Below are positions 60,327 to 64,000 of a stretch of DNA of 64,000 bases, one piece after another; the stretch's first letter is position 1, and the number at the start of each line of letters is the position of its first letter. The translations under genes and the position numbers were made by a program. This stretch comes from a virus. The notes under the pieces were generated by a model. The model did no database searches, had not been told where the DNA came from, and saw nothing but the letters and a program-made list of their open reading frames with translations. The DNA lies in the IMG/VR virus record IMGVR_UViG_3300035670_000193, positions 1 to 64,000 of that record, one strand, 5' to 3'.

Positions 60327-60375
60327 AGGTGTTGTTTTGTGGGGGTGTGGTGTATCGGCTAGCACCCCTTCCATT
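60327..60375 (+). other. tRNA leader with hairpin; possible tRNA 5'-half remnant
   Basis: GGGGTG (60342-60347) pairs with CACCCC (60363-60368). The segment between, GTGTATCGGCTAGCAC, looks like a tRNA D-arm, and the whole stretch from 60341 resembles the first 28 bases of a tRNA whose remainder is missing. It may be a decayed tRNA or a processing hairpin. Confidence 0.4.
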
Positions 60376-60466
60376 CCTTGGATAGTTTAATGGTAAAACA
60401 GCGGGCTTATACCCCGTAGCGACAGATAATCGGCTGATATAGGTTCGAATCCTATTCCAAGGACCA
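60376..60466 (+). tRNA. tRNA with anticodon UAU (Ile-type), class II variable arm
   Basis: The 91-nt cloverleaf has acceptor CCTTGGA/TCCAAGG, D-stem GTTT/AAAC, anticodon stem GCGGG/CCCGT with loop CTTATAC (anticodon TAT at 60408-60410), T-arm ATAGG-TTCGAAT-CCTAT and encoded CCA. A 21-nt variable arm (AGCGA/TCGGCT with a bulge) is typical of Leu, Ser or Tyr tRNAs, not Ile. UAU would read AUA codons, so the identity is ambiguous. Confidence 0.85.
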
Positions 60467-60538
60467 TATTAAAGCATATTCACTTGTCTCAAGGAGACAG
60501 GTTTAGATTCTCAAGGAGTTTCTGAATATGCTTTAATA
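60467..60538 (+). ncRNA. Structured spacer RNA with a 16-bp perfect stem
   Basis: TATTAAAGCATATTCA (60467-60482) pairs perfectly with TGAATATGCTTTAATA (60523-60538). Inside are TGTCTC-AAG-GAGACA (60485-60499) and a weaker CTC-AAG-GAG hairpin, each showing CTCAAGGAG. It starts directly at the CCA end of the first tRNA and ends nine bases before tRNA-His. It is a good RNase III-type processing site or a small stable RNA; a tRNA fold is excluded by the missing arms. Confidence 0.65.
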
Positions 60539-60546
60539 CGGTCAAT

Positions 60547-60620
60547 GTTGTTCCTAGTGTAGTGGTCGCACACCTGTCTGTGAAACAGGTAGAGAGGGTT
60601 CGATTCCCCGGTTCAACCCA
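60547..60620 (+). tRNA. tRNA-His (GTG)
   Basis: Anticodon stem CCTGT/ACAGG with loop CTGTGAA gives GTG at 60580-60582. The extra G at position -1 (60547) faces C73, the His identity element, and CCA is encoded. The acceptor TTGTTCC/GGTTCAA has two central T-T mismatches and the T-stem is poorly paired, so folding may be marginal. Confidence 0.85.
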
Positions 60621-60621
60621 T

Positions 60622-60697
60622 GCAACTCTAGCTGATGTGGTCATAGCGGTGGTCTGAAGAGCCATTGAAACAGGTTCGATTCCTGTGGGTTGCACCA
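60622..60697 (+). tRNA. tRNA-Phe (GAA)
   Basis: Acceptor GCAACTC/GGGTTGC, anticodon loop CTGAAGA (GAA), T-arm ACAGG-TTCGATT-CCTGT, discriminator A and encoded CCA. It starts two bases after tRNA-His. Confidence 0.92.
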
Positions 60698-60699
60698 AT

Positions 60700-60774
60700 G
60701 CCGGGATAGCTCAGAGGCAGAGCACCGTCTTGATAAGGCGGGGGTCGAGATTTCAAAATTCTCTCCTGGTACCA
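60700..60774 (+). tRNA. tRNA-Ile (GAT)
   Basis: Acceptor GCCGGGA/TCCTGGT, anticodon stem CCGTC/GGCGG with loop TTGATAA (GAT at 60732-60734), CCA encoded. The T-arm is unusual: GAGAT-TTCAAAA-TTCTC has a T-T mismatch at the normally invariant 53-61 pair. Confidence 0.88.
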
Positions 60775-60780
60775 AGTTTT

Positions 60781-60863
60781 GCGGAGGTGGTGTAAAGGTA
60801 GCCACGATAGTCTTAGAAACTATTGCCAAAAGCGTGTGAGTTCGATTCTCACCCTCCGCACCA
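60781..60863 (+). tRNA. tRNA-Leu (TAG)
   Basis: Acceptor GCGGAGG/CCTCCGC, anticodon stem ATAGT/ACTAT with loop CTTAGAA (TAG), a class II variable arm around TGCCAAAAGCG, T-arm GTGAG-TTCGATT-CTCAC and encoded CCA. Confidence 0.93.
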
Positions 60864-60876
60864 GAACCAAAAATAA

Positions 60877-60964
60877 GGAAGTGTGGTCGAGTGGTCTATG
60901 GCGCTAGTCTTGAAAACTAGAGGCTCGAAAGGGTCCGTGAGTTCGAATCTCACCGCTTCCGCCA
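60877..60964 (+). tRNA. tRNA-Ser (TGA)
   Basis: Acceptor GGAAGTG/CGCTTCC, anticodon stem CTAGT/ACTAG with loop CTTGAAA (TGA), long variable arm, T-arm GTGAG-TTCGAAT-CTCAC, discriminator G and CCA, as expected for serine. Confidence 0.95.
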
Positions 60965-60970
60965 AATTAT

Positions 60971-61057
60971 GGAGAGTTGACAGAGTGGTAATGTAGCGGA
61001 TTGCTAATCCGTCGTTTCGAAAGAGGCGCATAGGTTCGAATCCTATACTCTCCGCCA
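60971..61057 (+). tRNA. tRNA-Ser (GCT)
   Basis: Acceptor GGAGAGT/ACTCTCC, anticodon stem GCGGA/TCCGT with loop TTGCTAA (GCT), long variable arm, T-arm ATAGG-TTCGAAT-CCTAT, discriminator G and CCA. It is the second serine isoacceptor in the run. Confidence 0.95.
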
Positions 61058-61062
61058 AATGT

Positions 61063-61137
61063 ATCTCGCTGGTGTTAACGGCAGCATAGCGGTCTCCAAA
61101 ACCGAAGGACGGGGTTCGAATCCCTGGCGGGGTGCCA
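61063..61137 (+). tRNA. tRNA-Trp (CCA)
   Basis: Acceptor ATCTCGC/GCGGGGT, anticodon stem GCGGT/ACCGA with loop CTCCAAA (CCA), discriminator G (a Trp identity base), CCA encoded. T-arm CGGGG-TTCGAAT-CCCTG. Confidence 0.92.
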
Positions 61138-61144
61138 ATTTAAT

Positions 61145-61222
61145 GCATACGTGGCAGAGTGGTCAAATGCAACAGTCTGCAAAACTGTAAAGTCGCTGGT
61201 TCGAATCCAGCCGTATGCTCCA
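61145..61222 (+). tRNA. tRNA-Cys (GCA)
   Basis: Acceptor GCATACG/CGTATGC, anticodon stem ACAGT/ACTGT with loop CTGCAAA (GCA), discriminator T (U73, a Cys identity base), CCA encoded. It is the last tRNA of the first run. Confidence 0.95.
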
Positions 61223-61225
61223 GAG

Positions 61226-61243
61226 TGTTGTTTTTTTACAACA
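61226..61243. repeat. 18-bp palindrome, copy 2 of the duplicated operator-like element
   Basis: TGTTGTTTTTTTACAACA is the exact reverse complement of 60027-60044, in the opposite orientation. It begins four bases after tRNA-Cys and ends seven bases before the -35 of the second tRNA promoter. Confidence 0.8.
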
Positions 61244-61274
61244 GTACCGCTTGACAAATTAATGTGGTACTGTT
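61240..61274. promoter_or_regulatory. 9-bp dyad flanking the -35 (operator-like)
   Basis: AACAGTACC (61240-61248) and GGTACTGTT (61266-61274) are perfect inverted repeats 17 bp apart. They enclose the -35 element and touch the first base of the -10. This geometry suits a repressor site. Confidence 0.65.
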
Positions 61275-61279
61275 ATGAT
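61251..61279 (+). promoter_or_regulatory. Strong sigma70-type promoter of the second tRNA run
   Basis: TTGACA at 61251-61256 and TATGAT at 61274-61279 have an ideal 17-bp spacer. Transcription would start near 61286, right at a boxA-like sequence, as in rRNA-type leaders. Confidence 0.9.
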
Positions 61280-61285
61280 TATATT

Positions 61286-61299
61286 TGTTCTTTAAAAAC
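61286..61299 (+). promoter_or_regulatory. boxA-like antitermination site, copy 2
   Basis: TGTTCTTTAAAAAC shares the CTTTAAAAA core with copy 1 at 60312 and with betaproteobacterial rRNA leaders. Its place at the predicted transcript start suggests NusB/S10-assisted transcription of the structured tRNA/ncRNA run. Confidence 0.55.
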
Positions 61300-61387
61300 G
61301 TAGCTGGGGGAGTGAGCGCCACACATGGACGCCTATTCTTAAACAACAGCGACTATCGGGAGATAGCCAACGTGCCCCTTATTTTAT
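61300..61387 (+). other. Structured leader before tRNA-Glu
   Basis: This 88-nt stretch is non-coding and less AT-rich than the protein genes. CTATC-GGGA-GATAG (61353-61366) is a small hairpin, and GGGGG (61306-61310) can pair with CCCC (61375-61378). No gene was recognised. Confidence 0.45.
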
Positions 61388-61463
61388 GCACCATTCGTCT
61401 ATCGGTTTAGGACAACGCCCTTTCACGGCGTAAAGAGGGGTTCGATTCCCCTATGGTGTACCA
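61388..61463 (+). tRNA. tRNA-Glu (TTC)
   Basis: Acceptor GCACCAT/ATGGTGT, anticodon stem ACGCC/GGCGT with loop CTTTCAC (TTC), T-arm GAGGGG-TTCGATT-CCCCT region, CCA encoded. It is the first tRNA of the second run. Confidence 0.92.
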
Positions 61464-61465
61464 TT

Positions 61466-61550
61466 GGGTAGCGAGTAGCATTGGTGACTACACCTGACTG
61501 TAAATCAGGCGCCTCAGGCATACGGGGTTCGATTCCCTGGCTACCCACCA
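61466..61550 (+). tRNA. tRNA-Tyr (GTA)
   Basis: Acceptor GGGTAGC/GCTACCC, anticodon stem CCTGA/TCAGG with loop CTGTAAA (GTA), class II variable arm, T-stem pairing around TTCGATT, discriminator A and CCA. Its CCA is part of the outer stem of the adjoining structured RNA. Confidence 0.93.
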
Positions 61551-61659
61551 TATTGAAGTGCATTACTCTCAGCAACAAAGAGCATCTGCGGAGAGGACAC
61601 GATAACGCTCGACACAATCGAGGCTGCACGGTCGCCGACTCAGTAGTGTGCTTCAATAT
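61551..61659 (+). ncRNA. Structured RNA between tRNA-Tyr and tRNA-Asp
   Basis: CCATATTGAAG (61548-61558) pairs perfectly with CTTCAATATGG (61651-61661), extended to about 15 bp by TGCA/TGTG pairs. Inside are a 5+3-bp hairpin (CTCTC 61566-61570 with GAGAG 61591-61595), CTCGA-CACAA-TCGAG (61608-61622) and GTC-GCC-GAC (61631-61639). This is a cloverleaf-like four-helix RNA without a CCA end or anticodon. G+C is about 50% by my count, against AT-rich protein genes. Its outer stem uses the CCA of tRNA-Tyr and the first two bases of tRNA-Asp, so forming it competes with those ends or marks processing sites. T4 also makes non-tRNA stable RNAs (C and D) in its tRNA cluster; no sequence kinship is claimed. 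Confidence 0.7.
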
Positions 61660-61737
61660 GGTTCGTTAGAATAGCTGGCCTAATTCGTCTGCCTGTCACG
61701 CAGAAGACCACGGGTTCGAATCCCGTACGGACCGCCA
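61660..61737 (+). tRNA. tRNA-Asp (GTC)
   Basis: Acceptor GGTTCGT/ACGGACC, anticodon stem TCTGC/GCAGA with loop CTGTCAC (GTC), T-arm ACGGG-TTCGAAT-CCCGT, discriminator G (Asp identity) and CCA. Confidence 0.94.
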
Positions 61738-61763
61738 TTTGTTTTTAATAAAAAGGATCCAAA

Positions 61764-62249
61764 ATGCCAAATTATGATTTTGCAAAAGACTTGCCAATCG
61801 CTAAGAAAACAGAAAAACAAATTGCTGATTATCTTTGTGAAACGCAAGACATGAGTTTGGTTGGAACATCAGATACAATTAGTGGTGTTCGTAAATCAGA
61901 TTTTGATGTGCGTATGAAATTTAATAAAAGTGGAAAAGTTGTTGATATTGAAATCAAAGAAGATTTTAGTTGTGCGAGAACAGGTAATATAGGTGTTGAA
62001 TTTTCTAGTTGGGGTCGCCAATCAGGAATTGAAGTGTCTAAGGCAGACTACTACCTATATAAAGTTCACACAGCAGATGGTCGAAAAAGTGTATACATAA
62101 TTCAGACAAAAAAATTAAAAGAAATGATTGAAAATAAACTCTATCATCGTATTGTTACGGGGGGTGACCCTGGTTCTGAAAGTAAAAATTATTTGTTTAC
62201 ATTGGCAGTAGTAAAAGAGAATTTTAAATTTTTAGGTTTCATTGTCTAG
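61764..62249 (+). CDS. PD-(D/E)XK-type nuclease-like protein inside the tRNA array
   Basis: This 161-residue protein has KSDFDVRMKFNKSGKVVDIEIKEDF with Asp46 or Asp48 and then E63-x-K65, spaced as in the PD-(D/E)XK core (D-x14-16-ExK). It continues NIGVEFSSWGRQSGIEVSKADYYLYKV, a strand-helix pattern seen in Holliday-junction-resolvase and VRR-type nucleases. The ATG follows AAAAGGATCC. The gene lies between tRNA-Asp and tRNA-Asn, and its TAG stop is inside the tRNA-Asn acceptor stem, so it shares the tRNA transcript. It may be a mobile nuclease or an RNA/DNA-processing enzyme; no specific family is certain. Confidence 0.75.
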   Translation: MPNYDFAKDLPIAKKTEKQIADYLCETQDMSLVGTSDTISGVRKSDFDVRMKFNKSGKVVDIEIKEDFSCARTGNIGVEFSSWGRQSGIEVSKADYYLYKVHTADGRKSVYIIQTKKLKEMIENKLYHRIVTGGDPGSESKNYLFTLAVVKENFKFLGFIV

Positions 62250-62318
62250 TAGCTCAGTTGGTAGAGTAGATGACTGTTAATCATTTGGTCCCTGGTTCGA
62301 GCCCAGGCTAGACAGCCA
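62243..62318 (+). tRNA. tRNA-Asn (GTT)
   Basis: Acceptor TGTCTAG/CTAGACA, anticodon stem GATGA/TCATT with loop CTGTTAA (GTT), discriminator G and CCA. The first seven bases overlap the end of the upstream protein gene, whose TAG stop is part of the acceptor stem. Confidence 0.94.
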
Positions 62319-62323
62319 GTTTC

Positions 62324-62399
62324 GCCGGAGTAGCTCAGTCGGTAGAGCAGCTCACTTGTAATGAGAAGGTCGAGGGTTCGATTCCTTTCTCCGGCACCA
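62324..62399 (+). tRNA. tRNA-Thr (TGT)
   Basis: Acceptor GCCGGAG/CTCCGGC, D-arm with AGCTCAGTCGGTAGAGC, anticodon stem GCTCA/TGAGA with loop CTTGTAA (TGT), discriminator A and CCA. Confidence 0.95.
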
Positions 62400-62402
62400 A
62401 AT

Positions 62403-62479
62403 TGCGGGTTAGTAGTTCTGGAGAACTCATCGGTCTCATAAGCCGGTCTAGGTAGGTTCGATTCCTGCACCCGCTACCA
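62403..62479 (+). tRNA. tRNA-Met (CAT)
   Basis: Acceptor TGCGGGT/ACCCGCT with a T-T mismatch at 1-72, anticodon stem TCGGT/GCCGG with loop CTCATAA (CAT), T-arm GTAGG-TTCGATT-CCTGC, CCA encoded. The three G-C pairs of initiator tRNA are absent, so elongator Met or lysidine-modified Ile is likelier. The D-arm (AGTTC-TGGA-GAACT) is atypical. Confidence 0.85.
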
Positions 62480-62718
62480 AACCCGCTGGGGTAACGCCCG
62501 GCTACTGTGACCCGCAGGAAGTGAAGTGAGTTCGTTACTCAGGGGTGGTTCCCCTCCTTGGATGGAGGCATCGAAAGGTGGGTCTTACCGAACCGGCGTT
62601 GGCAATACGAGAATCCTTTGTGGTCGAGGAGTGGGCGGAAGGAGAGCAGGTAAGACTGGAAGATATCTCGGTCAGTAAGTCTCTCTATAATTACCACCGT
62701 ACAAAGGAAGCATCTTTT
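62480..62718 (+). ncRNA. Candidate structured ncRNA (about 239 nt) with long-range pseudoknot pairing
   Basis: This stretch between tRNA-Met and tRNA-Pro has no credible protein gene and about 53% G+C by my count. Local hairpins include TGAGT-TCGTT-ACTCA (62527-62541), AGGGG-TGGTT-CCCCT (62541-62555) and CCTCC-TTGGAT-GGAGG (62553-62568, competing with the former). Two perfect long-range pairs interleave: GTCTTACC (62582-62589) with GGTAAGAC (62649-62656), and TCCTTTGT (62614-62621) with ACAAAGGA (62701-62708), which implies a pseudoknot. It does not show the conserved RNase P, tmRNA or group I intron core motifs known to me. Large phage RNAs of the GOLLD/ROOL kind also sit beside tRNAs but are much longer. 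Confidence 0.65.
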
Positions 62719-62797
62719 CCGAGATTAGGCTAGTCTGGTTTAAGTCGCCTGCTTTGGGAGCAGGAAATCGCAGGTTCGAATCCTGCATCTCGGACCA
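62719..62797 (+). tRNA. tRNA-Pro (TGG)
   Basis: Acceptor CCGAGAT/ATCTCGG, anticodon stem CCTGC/GCAGG with loop TTTGGGA (TGG), T-arm GCAGG-TTCGAAT-CCTGC, discriminator A and CCA. It is the last tRNA in the window. Confidence 0.95.
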
Positions 62798-62814
62798 AAT
62801 TCTAGGAGGTAAAT

Positions 62815-63012
62815 ATGGCAGATGGTGGTAAAGGAAGTAATTCAAGACCATTTAGTGTCGATAAAAAAACTTTTGATAAAAATTGGGATGCAATTTTCAA
62901 AAACAATGAAGAAAGAAGAGAAAAAATAGAGAAGTTAAATAATGAATATCAAGACATTCTTTCAACAGAAGAATGTGTAATTGAAGCTCTTAATAAAATT
63001 GAAAAAAAATAA
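62815..63012 (+). CDS. Small conserved phage protein (GGKGSxxRPF type)
   Basis: This 65-residue protein starts MADGGKGSNSRPFSVDKKTF and then DKNWDAIFKNNEERREKIEKL, an acidic helical tail. Short proteins with the 'GGKGSxxRPxxV...FxxxWDxIFG/K' pattern are widespread hypothetical proteins in phages. A strong ribosome site TAGGAGGT sits five bases before the ATG, 17 bases after tRNA-Pro, so it shares the tRNA transcript. The stop overlaps the next ATG by one base. The function is unknown. Confidence 0.78.
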   Translation: MADGGKGSNSRPFSVDKKTFDKNWDAIFKNNEERREKIEKLNNEYQDILSTEECVIEALNKIEKK

Positions 63013-64000
63013 TGAATCATGCTTTAATATTTAATTTGGGTACAGATAAAAATGGTTACACAGTTAGGTCTGTGGGAGCATATAGAATCGCATCTTTTTT
63101 GCGTGAACACCAATGGGATGTGGAGGTCATAGATTTTTTTGATACATTTGAAATAAATGAATTATTTAATTTATTGAAAAGTAGAGTTAATAAAAATACT
63201 AAATTTTTTGGTTTAAGTTGGCTTTTTCCATACTACGATAATGATTTGAATTTAAAATTAGAAACGATAAAGGTCACATATAAAACAATACCTATAATAT
63301 CTGGTTCTAATGCTCATTTAAATATGAACTATGATGCAATTGATTATCATGTTTATGGTTATGGTGAAAATGCTCTTTTAGAATTATTAAAATATTTGTT
63401 TTCGAATAGCAATAGACCACCATTTAATATTAATTTAAATGGTCACAAGACAAAATATTTGGATGCAAACAAATATTATCCTTCTTTTCCTATGCCAGAC
63501 TTGACTGTGAGATATGAAAAAAGAGATTTCTTATTAAAAGATGAATTTTTAAATACACAAATGTCCAGAGGTTGTATATTTAAATGTAAATTTTGTAATT
63601 TTCCAAACATAGGTATTAAAGATGATTACACAAGGTCTGTTGAAAGTATTGATGAGGAATTAAGATTAAATTATGACCAATGGGGAATAAAAAATTATGT
63701 TTTAGCAGATGAAACTTTTAATGACAGAACTGAAAAAATAATTAAGTATGCTGATGCTGTTGAAAAATTAAATTTTAAACCTTGGTTTTCAGCTTTTATG
63801 AAACCAGAATTAATGGCTACAAGAAGAGGAGATTGGGAACATCTAGTGAGAATGGGAGTTTTTGGACATTTCTATGGCATAGAATCTTTTAATAAAGAAA
63901 CAAGAAAAATTATTTACAAAGGATATGATGCCGATAAAATGAAAGCAAAAGTTTTAGAAATTTCAAATTACTTTAAATCTTACAATTCGAACTCATTAGT
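63012..64000 (+). CDS. Radical SAM enzyme with B12-binding-type N-terminus (3' end outside window)
   Basis: The first 329 codons are present and the gene continues past the window. The N-terminal part is a Rossmann-like region typical of B12-binding radical SAM proteins (IASFLREHQWDVEVIDFF, then FFGLSWLFPYYDND and IISGSNAHLNMNYDAIDYHVYGYGE in outline). The radical SAM cluster motif is SRGCIFKCKFCNFP (CxxxCxxC), followed by VLADETFNDRTEKI and FGHFYGIESFNKETRKII in outline, which matches TIM-barrel strands. The substrate is unknown. It overlaps the previous stop by one base. Confidence 0.85.
   Translation, partial: MNHALIFNLGTDKNGYTVRSVGAYRIASFLREHQWDVEVIDFFDTFEINELFNLLKSRVNKNTKFFGLSWLFPYYDNDLNLKLETIKVTYKTIPIISGSNAHLNMNYDAIDYHVYGYGENALLELLKYLFSNSNRPPFNINLNGHKTKYLDANKYYPSFPMPDLTVRYEKRDFLLKDEFLNTQMSRGCIFKCKFCNFPNIGIKDDYTRSVESIDEELRLNYDQWGIKNYVLADETFNDRTEKIIKYADAVEKLNFKPWFSAFMKPELMATRRGDWEHLVRMGVFGHFYGIESFNKETRKIIYKGYDADKMKAKVLEISNYFKSYNSNSL

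Noticed and set aside
60489-61257. Minus-strand open frames across the tRNA genes
   Set aside because: They exist only because conserved tRNA sequences lack stops in that frame; every base is accounted for by well-folded plus-strand tRNAs.
62480-62718. Group I intron, RNase P RNA or tmRNA
   Set aside because: The conserved cores I know for these RNAs (P7/P3 adjacency of group I, GAGGAAAGTCC of RNase P, the tag frame and tRNA-like end of tmRNA) are not present, although a diverged form cannot be excluded without a covariance search.
62545-62733. 62-codon plus-strand frame in the Met-Pro spacer
   Set aside because: It runs into tRNA-Pro, starts without a ribosome site and has no protein-like character, while RNA pairing explains the stretch better.

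Overview
The window is part of the genome of a T4-like (straboviral/kyanoviral-type) contractile-tailed phage. Nearly every gene lies on the plus strand, genes touch or overlap by 1-20 bases, base composition is AT-rich, and the order follows the T4 core: 25-6-(7-like)-8, tail fibres, 13-14-15-16-17-18-19-20, prohead core genes, 21-22-23, uvsY-uvsW-55-47-46, 45-44-62-regA. The accessory genes (peptide deformylase, Hsp20, speD-like, 2OG-Fe(II) oxygenases, YadA-repeat and S74 fibres) are those of aquatic T4-like phages (cyano-, pelagi- and methylophage relatives) rather than enteric ones. Two boxA-like leaders before the tRNA genes resemble proteobacterial, especially betaproteobacterial, rRNA leaders, so a proteobacterial host is my guess; this is inference only.

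Layout. 1-16170: baseplate genes (25, 6, 7-like, 8, a 2,395-residue DUF4815-type protein). 16170-26441: fibre and adhesin block with two YadA-head-repeat proteins, two S74 self-cleaving C-termini, a poly-glycine adhesin and three consecutive proteins ending in DGGxF. 26441-40338: neck, terminase, sheath, tube, portal, prohead core, protease, scaffold and major capsid protein, with T4-type late promoters (xxTAAATA) ahead of several genes and a strong terminator after gene 23. 40414-54631: tail-tube-fold protein, then recombination and replication genes (uvsY, uvsW, 47, 46, 45, 44, 62, regA) and late sigma factor 55, interleaved with a deformylase, a DUF4338/DruA-like protein, a winged-helix regulator, a glycosyltransferase, a MazZ-like nucleotide pyrophosphohydrolase, two dioxygenases and an endonuclease VII-type nuclease. 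54688-59997: a permease-like membrane protein where T4 has DNA polymerase, a late gene with a structured leader, Hsp20, a two-gene HldE-like heptose module with a cupin, dCMP deaminase, an AdoMet decarboxylase-like protein and a zinc metalloprotease.

60000-62800 is the most unusual part. It holds 16 tRNA genes in two runs, each associated with a strong sigma70-type promoter and a boxA-like sequence. An identical 18-bp palindromic element, in opposite orientations, stands before both promoters. The region also holds a self-contained 200-nt transcription unit, a PD-(D/E)XK-type nuclease gene whose stop codon lies inside a tRNA, a class II tRNA with a UAU anticodon, and three non-tRNA structured RNA elements (72, 109 and about 239 nt). 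The window ends inside a radical-SAM enzyme gene.

How it fits together: the replication and recombination genes supply the concatemeric DNA and the sliding clamp that gp55-type late transcription depends on; late promoters then drive head, tail and fibre genes. The tRNA/ncRNA module is transcribed from host-like promoters and probably works early in infection. Assignments come from motif, length and synteny recognition; no database search was possible.
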